Shown: in pieces, positions 27,062 through 36,397 of the stretch
How positions within the stretch are numbered: position 1 is the stretch's first letter
How the letters are laid out: each line of letters opens with the position of its first letter
NCBI GenBank assembly: GCA_963717705.1
Contig: CAVQWT010000007.1
Coordinates: 1 to 64,000 of the forward strand
Length of the DNA: 64,000 bases
Source: CAVQWT01 sp963717705
GTDB lineage: Bacteria; Pseudomonadota; Gammaproteobacteria; Burkholderiales; Casimicrobiaceae
Direction: 5' to 3'
The notes under the pieces: model-generated
Told to the model about the DNA's origin: nothing
The model's input: only the letters and a program-made list of their open reading frames with translations
The model's database searches: none
Position numbers and translations under genes: made by a program

Positions 27062-28708
27062 ATGTCGCGTCGTAGCCTCCCGTCCGATCCCGCTCGAACC
27101 GCCACGCTGCCGTACCGGCGCCGCCTGCTGCAGGCGCTCGGTGCGCTCGGCGTGGCCGCGCTTGCCGGGCCTGCCCGGACCGACCATCCCCCCTCCCGGG
27201 TTCCGGCGCGCGGCGCCAGCCGCCCCGGCGACGACTGGTGCGGCGCGCCCGACGGCTCGCCGCTGCTGGTTCCAGGTGGCGACGGCCTGTTCGGGCGCCT
27301 GGCGCCGAACGGCTCGCCGCTCGTCCTCACGGCGGCCACGGGCACCGGCACCGAGGCGCGCTGGCCCATGGCGTTCGCCGCAACGCACGGCGGGCGCAAA
27401 TTCTGGAATCCCACACTGGCCTTTGAGCGCGGCGAGCGCGCGCGGATCGAGCTTGTCAACGCCACCCCGGAGCCGACCATCGTGCACTGGCACGGCATCG
27501 GCAACGACCAGGCGAACGACGGCGCCGGCTTCATCCTCGCCGCGCCCGGCGCGCGGTACGCGTACGACTTCACCGTGCGCGAGCGCGCCGGGCTCTATTG
27601 GTACCACCCGCATGCGCACGGACTCACCGCGGGCCAGGCGTACCGTGGGCTCTTCGGCCTCATCGCCGTCGACGACGCGGACGACCGCGCGCTGCGTGCC
27701 GCGCTCGACCTGGCGTGGGGACGCACCGAGATTGCGCTGGTGCTGCAGGACCGCCGACCGGGCGCCGCATACGATGCAGGCGCAGCGGACATGCACCACG
27801 GATTCCTCGGCGCAGCCCCGACCGTCAACGGCGCCACCGATCCGCACCTCGATGTCGCGACCCGCGCGTACCGGTTCCGCATCCTCAACGCGTCGAATGC
27901 GCGCACTTACCGGCTTGGCTTCAACGACGCCGCCGGCAGGCCGGTCGCTTTCACGCTGCTGGGCACCGATGGCGGCCTGCTTGCGGCGCCGGCTCGCTGC
28001 ACCGAGTGCTTCGTCTCGCCGGCCGAGCGAATCGACCTGCTCGTCGACCTGTCCGGCGCTGCCGTCGGTGATGCGATCATGCTGCGGACGCTGGCGTTCG
28101 ACCCGATGCACTTCGAGCCGCCGTCGAGCGGCGACCCGCCGGCGTCGCCGCCGGCCGCTCCCGCCGGCGAGCCTTGGCCCGAAGGCGCTCCGCGCCGGCT
28201 GCTCACGCTGCGGGTTAACGAACGCGTCGCGTACCGGGCGACCGTGCCGGCGCGCCTGTCCGCGGAAGGAGGCATCGATACTGCCGACGCCCGTGAGCGG
28301 GCTTTCCGCCTCGGCTTCGCCAAGGGGCGCTGGCGCATCAACGACCGCGTGTTCGCGATGGGCGAGACGGCGTTCGACGTCGTGCGCGACCGCGCCGAGG
28401 TCTGGCTGCTGCGCAACTACCACACGAGCATGCCGCACGCGATGCACGTCCACGGCGTCCAGTTCCGCGTGCTCGAGCGGGAGACCTCGCCCGACCTGCT
28501 GCGCCCGCTCGCCGTCGACGACCGCGGCCGGCTGGCGACCGACCTCGGCTGGAAGGACACGGTGCTGGTCTGGCCCGGCGAGAGCGTCCGCATCGCGCTG
28601 CGATTCGCCTTGCCCTACCCGTCACCCCAGACGTACCTCGTCCACTGCCACAACCTGGAGCACGAGGACGGCGGGATGATGCTCGGGTTCAGGGTGGTCG
28701 CCGGATGA
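27062..28708 (+). CDS. Multicopper oxidase, Tat-type leader
   Basis: 548 residues. All four copper-binding segments are present: HWHG (142-145), HPHAHG (182-187), HAMHVHGVQF (459-468) and HCHNLEHEDGGMM (528-540), which supply type 1, 2 and 3 copper ligands. The N terminus has a twin-arginine-like RRRLLQALGALGVAALAG, so the folded enzyme is probably exported by Tat. It is a three-domain laccase/CueO-like oxidase. The substrate is unknown; Cu(I), Fe(II), Mn(II) or phenolics are all possible. Its TGA overlaps the next ATG. Confidence 0.88.
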   Translation: MSRRSLPSDPARTATLPYRRRLLQALGALGVAALAGPARTDHPPSRVPARGASRPGDDWCGAPDGSPLLVPGGDGLFGRLAPNGSPLVLTAATGTGTEARWPMAFAATHGGRKFWNPTLAFERGERARIELVNATPEPTIVHWHGIGNDQANDGAGFILAAPGARYAYDFTVRERAGLYWYHPHAHGLTAGQAYRGLFGLIAVDDADDRALRAALDLAWGRTEIALVLQDRRPGAAYDAGAADMHHGFLGAAPTVNGATDPHLDVATRAYRFRILNASNARTYRLGFNDAAGRPVAFTLLGTDGGLLAAPARCTECFVSPAERIDLLVDLSGAAVGDAIMLRTLAFDPMHFEPPSSGDPPASPPAAPAGEPWPEGAPRRLLTLRVNERVAYRATVPARLSAEGGIDTADARERAFRLGFAKGRWRINDRVFAMGETAFDVVRDRAEVWLLRNYHTSMPHAMHVHGVQFRVLERETSPDLLRPLAVDDRGRLATDLGWKDTVLVWPGESVRIALRFALPYPSPQTYLVHCHNLEHEDGGMMLGFRVVAG

Positions 28709-29835
28709 ACCCTGTACGACTGCTCCTCGTCGGCGGCGGCCACAGCCACGTCGAGGTCCTGCGCCGTTTCGCGGAGGAGCCCGAGCCCGGCGTCGACCTC
28801 ACGCTGGTGAGTCCCGATGCACTGACGCCTTATTCCGGCATGCTGCCCGGTCTCGTCGCCGGGCACTACGCGCACGCCGAAGCGCACATCGACCTGCCGC
28901 CGCTGGCGCAGCGCGCCGGGGCGCGGTGGCTGCGCGACACCGTCGTCGGGGTCGACCTCGGCGACCGGCGCGCACAGCTCGCGCGCCATCCGCCCGAGAC
29001 CTTCGACCTGCTGTCGCTCGACATCGGCTCGACGCCGGACATGAGCATCGCCGGCGCGCAGGCCAACGCCATCGGCGTCAAGCCGGTCGCTGGCTTTCTC
29101 GACGCATGGGCGGCGATCCAGGACGACGCGGCGCACGAGCGCATCAACACGATCGCCGTCGTCGGTGGCGGCGCTGGCGGAATCGAGATCCTGCTCGCGA
29201 TGCACCACCGGCTCGCCGTGCTGCTCGGCGCCGGCGCGCCGCGGTTCGCGATCGTCACCGACACGCCGCACCTGCTGCCGCAGCACGCGCCGTCGGTGCG
29301 CCGCCGCATCGGCCGGACGCTGGTCGCGCGCGACGTCGTCGTTCACCTCGACGCGCGCGCGGTCGCCGTCGAGCCGGGCAACGTCGTCGCCGCCGACGGA
29401 CGGCGCATCGCCGCCGAGCGCATCGTGTGGGCGACGGCGGCGGCGGCGCAGCCGTGGGTCGGGACCGCCGGACTCGCCTGCGACCCACGGGGGTTCATGC
29501 GCATGGATGAATACTTGCGTTCGGTGTCGCACCCGTTCGTGTTCGGTGCCGGCGACTGCGCGGTGCAGGACGCGCATCCGCGCCCGAAGTCCGGCGTCTA
29601 CGCGGTGCGCCAGGGTCCGCCTCTCGCGACCAATCTGCGCCGTGCCGCGCGCGGCGAGGCGCTGGCGGCGTTCGTGCCGCAGCGCTCGGCGCTGGCGCTG
29701 ATCTCAACCGGCAACCGTCACGCCATCGCCTCGCGCGGCGCATTCGCGGTCGAGGGCGACTGGGTATGGCGCTGGAAGGACCGCATCGACCGCGGCTTCA
29801 TGGCGAAGTACCGCGACGACGGCGCGCCGCGCTAG
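28705..29835 (+). CDS. FAD/NAD(P) oxidoreductase of the SelD N-terminal-like family
   Basis: 376 residues, NDH-2-like fold. LLLVGGGHSHVEVLRRFAEE (6-25) and LTPYSGMLPGLVAGHY (about 40-55) are diagnostic of the TIGR03169 family, which also occurs fused to selenophosphate synthetase. The second dinucleotide fold is IAVVGGGAGGIEILLAM and the FAD C-terminal site FVFGAGDCAV. No SelD domain follows and no selD lies nearby. The start overlaps the oxidase stop (ATGA), so the two are translationally coupled. Confidence 0.85.
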   Translation: MNPVRLLLVGGGHSHVEVLRRFAEEPEPGVDLTLVSPDALTPYSGMLPGLVAGHYAHAEAHIDLPPLAQRAGARWLRDTVVGVDLGDRRAQLARHPPETFDLLSLDIGSTPDMSIAGAQANAIGVKPVAGFLDAWAAIQDDAAHERINTIAVVGGGAGGIEILLAMHHRLAVLLGAGAPRFAIVTDTPHLLPQHAPSVRRRIGRTLVARDVVVHLDARAVAVEPGNVVAADGRRIAAERIVWATAAAAQPWVGTAGLACDPRGFMRMDEYLRSVSHPFVFGAGDCAVQDAHPRPKSGVYAVRQGPPLATNLRRAARGEALAAFVPQRSALALISTGNRHAIASRGAFAVEGDWVWRWKDRIDRGFMAKYRDDGAPR

Positions 29836-29844
29836 AATTCACGG

Positions 29845-30828
29845 ATGAACCCCCGCTCGCGCCACCGACTGCCGTCCCCCGCCCTCCTCGTCCTGCTGGC
29901 ACTCGCGCTGGCGGTCGCCTCCTCCGCGCGCGCCCAGGACGACATCGTGCTGACGCCGAAGCAGGTCGCGCCGCGGACGTGGTTCTTCCAGGGCGAAGCC
30001 GGGATGGCGAGCGCGCAGAACAAGGGCTTCATGTCCAACGCGGGATTCGTCGTCACCGGCGACGGCGTCGTCGTGTTCGACGCCCTGGGCACCCCGGCGC
30101 TCGGCCGCGCGATGCTTGCCGCGATCCGCAGGATCACGCCGCAGCCGGTGAAGCGCGTGATCGTCAGCCACTACCACGCCGACCACTTCTACGGGCTGGC
30201 GGCGTTCAAGGACGCCGGGGCGGAGATCTGGGCGCAGCGCCGGGCCCAGGCGTACCTGACCTCCGGCCAGGCCTCCGACCGGCTCGCACAGCGCCGCCTC
30301 GACCTCTTCCCCTGGGTCGACGACAAGACCCGGATCGTCACCCCCGACGTCTGGCTCGACGGCGACACCGACTTCAGGCTCGGCGGGATCACGTTCCGCG
30401 TGCTCTATGCCGAAGGCGCGCACTCACCGGAGGACGTGATGATGTACGTCGTCGAGGAGCGCGTGCTGTTCGCCGGCGACCTGTTGTTCGCCGGCCGCGT
30501 GCCGTTCGTCGGCACCGCCGACAGCAAGGGCTGGCTGAAGGCGATGGACAAGATGATCGCGGTCAAGCCGGCGGTCGTGATTCCCGGCCACGGCGCCGCG
30601 TCCACCAACGTCGAGCGCGACCTCGTGCTGACCCGCGACTATCTCGTCTACCTGCGCGAGACGATGGGGCGCGCGGTCGCCGACCTGGACAGCTTCGACG
30701 ACGCCTACGCCCGGACCGACTGGTCGAAGTTCAAGGGGCTGCCCGCATTCGAACAGGCCAACCGCATCAACGCCTACGGCACGTACCTGCTGATGGAGCA
30801 GGAAGCGCTGAACTCGGGGCGGAAGTAG
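29845..30828 (+). CDS. Periplasmic MBL-fold metallohydrolase
   Basis: 327 residues. A signal peptide ends near SARAQ-DD. Zinc motif HYHADH at 109-114; further ligands are expected in EGAHSPEDVMMY, FAGDLLFAGR and IPGHGA. It resembles the SoxH-related quinoprotein-relay hydrolases sometimes found with PQQ enzymes, but no exact subfamily can be assigned. It lies nine bases after the flavoprotein stop. Confidence 0.8.
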   Translation: MNPRSRHRLPSPALLVLLALALAVASSARAQDDIVLTPKQVAPRTWFFQGEAGMASAQNKGFMSNAGFVVTGDGVVVFDALGTPALGRAMLAAIRRITPQPVKRVIVSHYHADHFYGLAAFKDAGAEIWAQRRAQAYLTSGQASDRLAQRRLDLFPWVDDKTRIVTPDVWLDGDTDFRLGGITFRVLYAEGAHSPEDVMMYVVEERVLFAGDLLFAGRVPFVGTADSKGWLKAMDKMIAVKPAVVIPGHGAASTNVERDLVLTRDYLVYLRETMGRAVADLDSFDDAYARTDWSKFKGLPAFEQANRINAYGTYLLMEQEALNSGRK

Positions 30829-30832
30829 CGCC

Positions 30833-31633
30833 ATGCAGAACGACACCGTACTCGCCGTCGCCGTGCGCGCCGCGCGCCGCGCGGCCTCGGTGATGGAGGA
30901 CGCCGCGCGCGACCTCAGGCGCCTGCCCTCGCATTCGAAGGAGCACGGCGACATCGTGACCTCCGCCGACATGGAGGCGGAGAACGCGATCGTCGCGACC
31001 ATCCGCATGGCGTTCCCCGACCACGCGATCCTGGGCGAGGAGTCGGGCGCAATCGAGGGTGCGCGAGAAGGCGCAGGCTTCAAGTGGATCGTCGACCCGA
31101 TCGACGGCACCGCCAACTACGCGCACGGCTATCCGTACTACGCGGTGTCCATCGCGCTGGCGCGCGGCGCGGAGCTCACGCACGCGGTGGTCCTCGACCC
31201 GGTCCACGACGAGCTGTTCACCGCGGTGAAGGGCAAGGGCGCGGCGCTCAACGGGGCGCCGATCCGCCCGTCGTCGTGCACCGCGCTCGAGCGCGCGCTC
31301 GTCGGCACGGTGTTTCCGGTGCGCGCGAGCCCGAAGATGCCGGCGTACCTGCCGATCTTCAACGCGCTGGTCACGCAATGCGCGGGCATCCGACGCGCCG
31401 GCGCCTGCGCGCTCGACCTCTGCTACGTCGCCGCAGGGCGGCTCGACGGTTTCTTCGTGATGAGCCTCAAGAGCTGGGACGTCGCCGCGGGCGCGCTGAT
31501 CGTGCAGGAGGCCGGAGGGCGCGTCGGCGACTTCGCCGGCGGCAACGAGTTCCTGCGCACCGACGAGACCATCGCCGCGACGTCGGGGCTGTTCAATCCG
31601 CTGCGCGAGGCGATCGCCGCCGCGCGCCGCTGA
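30833..31633 (+). CDS. suhB: Inositol monophosphatase family protein (SuhB-like)
   Basis: 266 residues. Metal-binding GEE (68-70) and WIVDPIDGTANYAHGYP (85-101; Asp88, Asp91) plus the C-terminal SWDVAAGALIVQEAGG make this an intact Mg-dependent phosphatase. In proteobacteria SuhB also joins the rRNA antitermination complex. The ATG is four bases after the MBL stop, so it may be read through from that operon. It converges with ppk2. Confidence 0.88.
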   Translation: MQNDTVLAVAVRAARRAASVMEDAARDLRRLPSHSKEHGDIVTSADMEAENAIVATIRMAFPDHAILGEESGAIEGAREGAGFKWIVDPIDGTANYAHGYPYYAVSIALARGAELTHAVVLDPVHDELFTAVKGKGAALNGAPIRPSSCTALERALVGTVFPVRASPKMPAYLPIFNALVTQCAGIRRAGACALDLCYVAAGRLDGFFVMSLKSWDVAAGALIVQEAGGRVGDFAGGNEFLRTDETIAATSGLFNPLREAIAAARR

Positions 31634-31651
31634 TTCGCCAACCGCAAGCGC

Positions 31652-32779
31652 CTACAGGATCGGCGTGCGGACGTTCTCGCCGCGCTCGTAGACGACGTTG
31701 GCGCGCCCCACCAGCAGCGGATCGACCGGCCCGATGCGGCTGATGTCCTTGTTGGCGTAGGGCATCGTGTGCAGCAGGTAGCGCAGCCCGTTGATGCGCG
31801 CGCGCTTCTTGCAGTCCGACTTGATCACCGTCCACGGCGCATCCGCGGTGTCGGTGTAGAAGAACATCGCTTCCTTCGCCTTGGTGTACTCGTCCCACTT
31901 GTCGAGCGACGCGAGGTCGATCGGCGACAGCTTCCACTGCTTCAGCGGATGCGCCTTGCGCTCGGTGAAACGCCTGCGTTGCTCGGCCTGGCTCACCGAG
32001 AACCAGTACTTGATCAGGTGCAGCTTCGAGCGGGCCAGCATGCGCTCGAACTCCGGCGCCTGCCGCATGAACTCCAGGTACTCGGCGTCGTTGCAGAATC
32101 CCATCACGCGCTCGACGCCGGCGCGGTTGTACCACGACCGGTCGAACAGCACGATCTCGCCCGCCGTCGGCAGATGCTCGACGTAGCGCTGGAAGTACCA
32201 CTGGCCGCGCTCGGCATCCGTCGGCTTCTCGAGCGCCACGACGCGCGCGCCGCGCGGGTTGAGATGCTCCGTGAAGCGCTTGATCGCCCCGCCCTTGCCC
32301 GCGGCGTCGCGCCCCTCGAACAGGATGACGACCCGCTGGCCCGTCTCCTTGACCCAGGCCTGCAGCTTGAGCAGTTCCACCTGCAGCCGGTATTTCTGCC
32401 GCTCGTAGCTCTTGCGCGACAGCAGGTTCTTGTACGGATAGCCGCCGGTCCGCCAGTCCGACGACAGCTCCTCGTCCGGGTCCGCGGGCAACCGTCGCGC
32501 GCGCGCCTGCTGGTCCTTGAGCAGGCCCCGCATCAGCTCCGCGGCATCGACGGGGGAACGCCCCGCGAGGATGTCGGTGAGCGCATTCGCCTGCGCTTCC
32601 TCGGCGGCGGCGACGCTCTCCTGCACCGCGTGCCGCTCGATGGCCGCCGGGCTGCCGGTCGGTCCGACGTCGCCGGTGCGGGTCTTCTTCGCGGCGGCGG
32701 CGCGCGGGGCGCGCGGTTTCGCCGGCTTGGCCCCGGCGGCAGGTGCTTCGGTCTTGCGGGTCGTGGTGTCTTTCATCAT
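31652..32779 (-). CDS. ppk2: Polyphosphate kinase 2 family protein
   Basis: 375 residues. P-loop FEGRDAAGKGG (154-164), second Walker-type DRSWYNRAGVERVMGF (from 213) and the lid-region Arg/Lys cluster QRRRFTERKAHPLKQWKLS are typical of class I PPK2, which uses polyP to phosphorylate nucleoside diphosphates (or the reverse). The first 45 or so residues are a Lys/Ala/Pro-rich extension outside the catalytic fold, possibly for polyP binding. Two ATGs open the frame; the second (32776) would also serve. Confidence 0.9.
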   Translation of the reverse strand: MMKDTTTRKTEAPAAGAKPAKPRAPRAAAAKKTRTGDVGPTGSPAAIERHAVQESVAAAEEAQANALTDILAGRSPVDAAELMRGLLKDQQARARRLPADPDEELSSDWRTGGYPYKNLLSRKSYERQKYRLQVELLKLQAWVKETGQRVVILFEGRDAAGKGGAIKRFTEHLNPRGARVVALEKPTDAERGQWYFQRYVEHLPTAGEIVLFDRSWYNRAGVERVMGFCNDAEYLEFMRQAPEFERMLARSKLHLIKYWFSVSQAEQRRRFTERKAHPLKQWKLSPIDLASLDKWDEYTKAKEAMFFYTDTADAPWTVIKSDCKKRARINGLRYLLHTMPYANKDISRIGPVDPLLVGRANVVYERGENVRTPIL

Positions 32780-32796
32780 GCGGTCCGTGCGTTTGT

Positions 32797-32814
32797 CGCG
32801 GGCGGCCGCCCGCG
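32797..32814. promoter_or_regulatory. Perfect 18-base palindrome in the ppk2 leader
   Basis: CGCGGGCGGCCGCCCGCG, 17 bases before the ppk2 start, next to a run of six A on the plus strand. The U-tract is on the wrong side for an intrinsic terminator in either direction, so it is more likely a leader hairpin or operator. Confidence 0.35.
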
Positions 32815-32921
32815 GGAAAAAACGTCAATTATGCGCCGGTCGCCCGGCTCGCGCACGAGTCGCCGCGTGCGACGAATTGCCGCGCTCGCGTGATCGGGAA
32901 CGCGGGTCCCGCGATGTCGGT

Positions 32922-33932
32922 TCAGCCGCCGGGCGCCGCCAGCGCTTGCAGTTGCGCGGCCAGCGCGTCCGGGATGGCGACGCCTTCCCTCTCGGCCGCC
33001 TCCGCCAGCGTCCGGCGTCGCGCCCCCGGCAGCCGCACGCCCTCGTCCTCCAGCATCGCGCGGACCAGCGTCTCGACCCGATCGAGAAAGACCTCGCGGC
33101 CGGCGAGCGCGTCGGGATCGACGACGAGGAACGCCTGCCCCAACCGCGGCCGGTTGCCTTCGTCGACGAAGAACGAGCTGGCCTCGAAGCCGATCGCCGC
33201 GCCGGTCAGCGCGGTGACCATGACCTCGACGATCAGCGCCAGCATCGCGCCCTTCGTCCCGCCCATCGGCAGCATCGATCCGGCGAGCCCGGCCTTGGGA
33301 TCGGTGGTGGGGTTGCCGTCGGCGTCGAGCGCCCAGCCTGCCGGAATCGGTCGGCCGTCCTTGGCGGCGACCATCAGCTTGCCGCGCGCGACCTCCGACA
33401 GCGACAGGTCGACGCTCACCGGGGCGCCGTCCCGCCGCGGAAATGCCGCGGCGATCGGATTGGTGCCGAACAGCGGCCGCCGGCCACCCGCCGCCGGCAT
33501 CGCCGACGGCGAGTTGCCGAAGGCGATGCCGAACATCCCGGCCGCGGCAACCGGCTCGAGGTGATACGCGGCGACGCCGAAATGGTGGCTGTTGGTGACG
33601 GCGACGAAGGCGACGCCGAACTCGCGCGCGCGGCGGATCGCCTCGTCGACCGCCAGCGCGCAGGCGGGAAACGCGAGCCCGCAGCGGGCATCGACCAGCG
33701 CGGCGCCGCCGCGCTCGCGCACGATCGACGGCCGCGCGCTGCCGTCGGCGCGGCCGTTGGCCAGGTGCGTCGCATACTGCGGCACGCGCGACACCCCGTG
33801 CGACGCGAGTCCCTGCGCATCGGCGGCGACCAGCGCGCGCGCGGTGGCCGTTGCCATCGCCGCCTGCGCACCGGCGCGCTCGAGCGCGCGCTCCGCCAGC
33901 GCGGTCAGTTCGGGCAGCGTGAAGCGCGCCAT
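32922..33932 (-). CDS. comC: Ldh/ComC family NAD(P)-dependent 2-hydroxyacid dehydrogenase, likely (R)-sulfolactate dehydrogenase
   Basis: 336 residues of the malate/L-sulfolactate dehydrogenase family (334 in Chromohalobacter ComC). Family marks: LASHGVSRVP (42-51), VTNSHHFGVAAYH (112-124), FGTNPIAAAFP and GGTKGAMLALIVEVM. In the sulfolactate pathway ComC reduces sulfopyruvate to the (R)-isomer used by SuyAB. The substrate is inferred from the operon; the fold alone also fits malate, ureidoglycolate or lactate. It starts four bases after slcC. Confidence 0.72.
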   Translation of the reverse strand: MARFTLPELTALAERALERAGAQAAMATATARALVAADAQGLASHGVSRVPQYATHLANGRADGSARPSIVRERGGAALVDARCGLAFPACALAVDEAIRRAREFGVAFVAVTNSHHFGVAAYHLEPVAAAGMFGIAFGNSPSAMPAAGGRRPLFGTNPIAAAFPRRDGAPVSVDLSLSEVARGKLMVAAKDGRPIPAGWALDADGNPTTDPKAGLAGSMLPMGGTKGAMLALIVEVMVTALTGAAIGFEASSFFVDEGNRPRLGQAFLVVDPDALAGREVFLDRVETLVRAMLEDEGVRLPGARRRTLAEAAEREGVAIPDALAAQLQALAAPGG

Positions 33933-33936
33933 GGCG

Positions 33937-34875
33937 TCAGGCCTTCCGCGCCGCGGCCAGGTGCGCCAGCACCCGCTCGGCGATCATCGTCGACACCCTG
34001 ACGTTGGACTCGGCGGTGACCCCCGCGATGTGCGGCGTCAGGACGAGATTGGGGCAGCCCGAGAGCGGCGACCCGGCCGGCAGCGGCTCGGCGTCGAACA
34101 CGTCGAGCGCGGCGCCGCCGAGGCGGCCGCTGCGCAGCGCGTCGGCCACGGCCCGCTCGTCGACGACGCCGCCGCGCGCGGTGTTGATCAGCACCGCGCC
34201 GGTGCGCATCGTCGCCAGCCGGTCGGCGTCGATCAGGCGGCGCGTCTCCTTCGTCAGCGGCACGTGCAGCGTCACGACGTCGCTGCGGGAAAGCACATCG
34301 TCGAGCGACAGCGGCGTCGCATGCGCGTCGCGCCACTGGGGCGCGTCGGCCGCCAGCTGTGGGTCGTAGCCACAGACCTTCATGCCGAGCGCGCGGCCGA
34401 GCTTCGCCGTCAGCCGGCCGATGCCGCCGAAGCCGACGACGCCGAGCGTCTTCCCGGCGATCTCGCGGCCGTTGGATAACGCGGGCCGCGGCCACGCGCC
34501 CGCGGCGACCTCGGTCGTCGACTGGTACGCACCGCGCAGCAGCAGCATCGCCGTGCCGATGACGTACTCGGCCACCGCGAGGGCGTTGGCGCCGGTGGCC
34601 GGGATCACCGCGACGCCGCGGGTGCGCGCGGCGTCGACGTCGATGTTGTCGAGGCCGACGCCGAGCCGGCCGACGACGGCGAGCTTCGGCGCCGCCGCCA
34701 GCAGCGCGGCGTCGACCTGCGTGCGGTTGCGCACGATCAGCGCATCGGCGTCCGCCACGCGCGCGACGATGTCGTCCGGTCGATCGGCGAGCGTCCGGTC
34801 GTAGAAGGTGTCGTGAACGGCGGCGAGCGACGCGACCGCGGCGTCGTCCATGAACTCGGTGATCAGTATGCGCAT
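33937..34875 (-). CDS. slcC: D-isomer-type 2-hydroxyacid dehydrogenase, likely (S)-sulfolactate dehydrogenase
   Basis: 312 residues, PGDH-like. Rossmann motif GFGGIG (148-153); active-site Arg in NTARGGVVDE; Glu in FDAEPLP; His in TPHIAGVT. SlcC of Chromohalobacter is of this family and oxidises (S)-sulfolactate to sulfopyruvate. The pairing with a ComC-type gene and suyAB in one operon is the reason for the call; D-3-phosphoglycerate or another hydroxyacid cannot be excluded by sequence. Confidence 0.7.
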   Translation of the reverse strand: MRILITEFMDDAAVASLAAVHDTFYDRTLADRPDDIVARVADADALIVRNRTQVDAALLAAAPKLAVVGRLGVGLDNIDVDAARTRGVAVIPATGANALAVAEYVIGTAMLLLRGAYQSTTEVAAGAWPRPALSNGREIAGKTLGVVGFGGIGRLTAKLGRALGMKVCGYDPQLAADAPQWRDAHATPLSLDDVLSRSDVVTLHVPLTKETRRLIDADRLATMRTGAVLINTARGGVVDERAVADALRSGRLGGAALDVFDAEPLPAGSPLSGCPNLVLTPHIAGVTAESNVRVSTMIAERVLAHLAAARKA

Positions 34876-34883
34876 GACGGGAC

Positions 34884-35330
34884 TCAGGGTTGTCTGGCGA
34901 ACAGCCTCGCCTCGTCGCCGAAGGCCTTGAACTCGAGGGCGTTGCCGAAAGGGTCGAGGAAGAACATCGTCGCCTGCTCGCCCGGCAGTCCCTTGAAGCG
35001 AACATAGGGCTCGACGATGAAACGCGTGCCGGCCGCGGCGAGCTTTGCCGCCAGCGCGTCCCAGGCCGCGAGGCCGAGGATGACGCCGAAGTGGCGCACC
35101 GGAACCTGCTGGCCGTCGACGAGGCTGGTGGCGTCGGCCATCCGCGCCGCGGCGACCTTGTGCGCGACGATCTGGTGGCCAAAGAAGTCGAAATCCACCC
35201 AGTCGTCGGACGAGCGCCCCTCCGCGCAGCCGAGGAAGTCGCCGTAGAATCGGCGCGCGGCGGCGAGATCGGTCACCGGGAATGCGAGGTGGAAGCGAGG
35301 ATACGGGGTGGTGGGCAGATGGTCGGTCAT
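34884..35330 (-). CDS. VOC-family protein (glyoxalase/dioxygenase fold)
   Basis: 148 residues. Two beta-alpha-beta-beta-beta repeats start at RFHLAFPVTDLAAARRFYGD and RHFGVILGLAAWDALAAKLA, and the repeat ends with FFLDPFGNALEFKAF. Putative metal ligands are His14, Gln53 or His58, His79 and Glu near 133. No known place in sulfolactate metabolism. Eight bases separate it from each neighbour, so it is within the operon. Confidence 0.75.
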   Translation of the reverse strand: MTDHLPTTPYPRFHLAFPVTDLAAARRFYGDFLGCAEGRSSDDWVDFDFFGHQIVAHKVAAARMADATSLVDGQQVPVRHFGVILGLAAWDALAAKLAAAGTRFIVEPYVRFKGLPGEQATMFFLDPFGNALEFKAFGDEARLFARQP

Positions 35331-35338
35331 CGCGGTCT

Positions 35339-36295
35339 TCAGGCTTGCCAGGGAAGGCGGTCGAGGTCGACGTTGCCGCCCGTGAGGATGATGCCGGCAC
35401 GCGCGCCGCGGGCGTCGAGCGTGCGCTCGAGCAGGCACGCGAGCGGGACCGCGCAGGACGGCTCGATGACGATCTTCATCCGCTCCCACACCATCCGCAT
35501 CGCCCGCACGATCGCCGCCTCGCTGCAGGTGCCCATCGCGTCGACGTGCGCGCGGATCGCGGCGAGCGTCCGCGGCGACAGCGTCGTGCGCAGGCCGTCG
35601 GCAATGGTGACGGTCGCCGGCAGCGGCTCGACGCGCCCCGAAGCGTAGCTCCGCGTCGCGTCGTCGGCGTTGGCCGGCTCGGCGCCGAACACGCGCACGG
35701 CCGGGGCCGCGCCCTTGGTGGCGATCGCGGTGCCCGAGAGCAGGCCGCCGCCGCCGCAGGGAGCGATGACGACGTCGAGCCCGGGGACGTCGGCGAGGAG
35801 CTCGAGCGCGGCGGTGCCCTGCCCCGCGATGACGCGCTCGTCGTCGAAGGGGTGGACGAGCGTCGCGCCCGTCTCGCGCTCGACCTCGGCACACGCCGCC
35901 TCGCGCGCATCGACGTTCGGCGCACAGAACCGGATGGTCGCGCCCAGGCGGCGGACGTTCTCCTGCTTCACCCGCGGCGCGTTGTCGGGCATCACCACCC
36001 ACGCGGGAATCCCGCGCCGCGCGGCGGCGTACGCGAGCGCGGCCCCGTGGTTGCCCGACGAGTGCGTGACCACGCCGCTGCGCGCGACCTCGTCGGTCAG
36101 CGAGTACACGGCGTTGGTCGCGCCGCGCGCCTTGAACGCGCCGATCTTCTGGAAATTCTCGCACTTGAAATGCAGCGTCGCTCCGGTCTCGGCGTCGAGC
36201 GAGCGGCAGGTCAGCACCGGCGTCCGGTGCACGTGGGGCGCGATCCGGGCGTGCGCGGCGCGGATCGCGGCGAGATCGGGCAGGGTCGATGACAT
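35339..36295 (-). CDS. PLP-dependent serine/threonine dehydratase-like enzyme
   Basis: 318 residues, fold type II. PLP lysine Lys55 in FQKIGAFKARGA, substrate loop SSGNHG (79-84), phosphate-binding CGGGGLLSG. Length and motifs are those of catabolic serine racemase/threo-3-hydroxyaspartate dehydratase/threonine dehydratase proteins lacking a C-terminal ACT domain. The ATG at 36295 (MSSTLPDLAAI) is chosen over an upstream one nine codons earlier because homology starts there. A role on a sulfonated amino acid would be speculation. Confidence 0.78.
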   Translation of the reverse strand: MSSTLPDLAAIRAAHARIAPHVHRTPVLTCRSLDAETGATLHFKCENFQKIGAFKARGATNAVYSLTDEVARSGVVTHSSGNHGAALAYAAARRGIPAWVVMPDNAPRVKQENVRRLGATIRFCAPNVDAREAACAEVERETGATLVHPFDDERVIAGQGTAALELLADVPGLDVVIAPCGGGGLLSGTAIATKGAAPAVRVFGAEPANADDATRSYASGRVEPLPATVTIADGLRTTLSPRTLAAIRAHVDAMGTCSEAAIVRAMRMVWERMKIVIEPSCAVPLACLLERTLDARGARAGIILTGGNVDLDRLPWQA

Positions 36296-36397
36296 CGTGA
36301 GGTCGTCGGAGGGGAACGCCACTCGGCGCGCCGGAGGGTGGCCCGGCGTCAGTGCCGGCGAATTCCCACTTTACACGCAGTCGGCGCCACTGCTGCG

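Noticed and set aside
28705..29835. Selenophosphate synthetase
   Set aside because: Only the flavoprotein domain that is sometimes fused to SelD is present; the kinase domain is missing.
32797..32814. Intrinsic terminator at the ppk2 leader palindrome
   Set aside because: The A/T run lies on the wrong side for termination on either strand.
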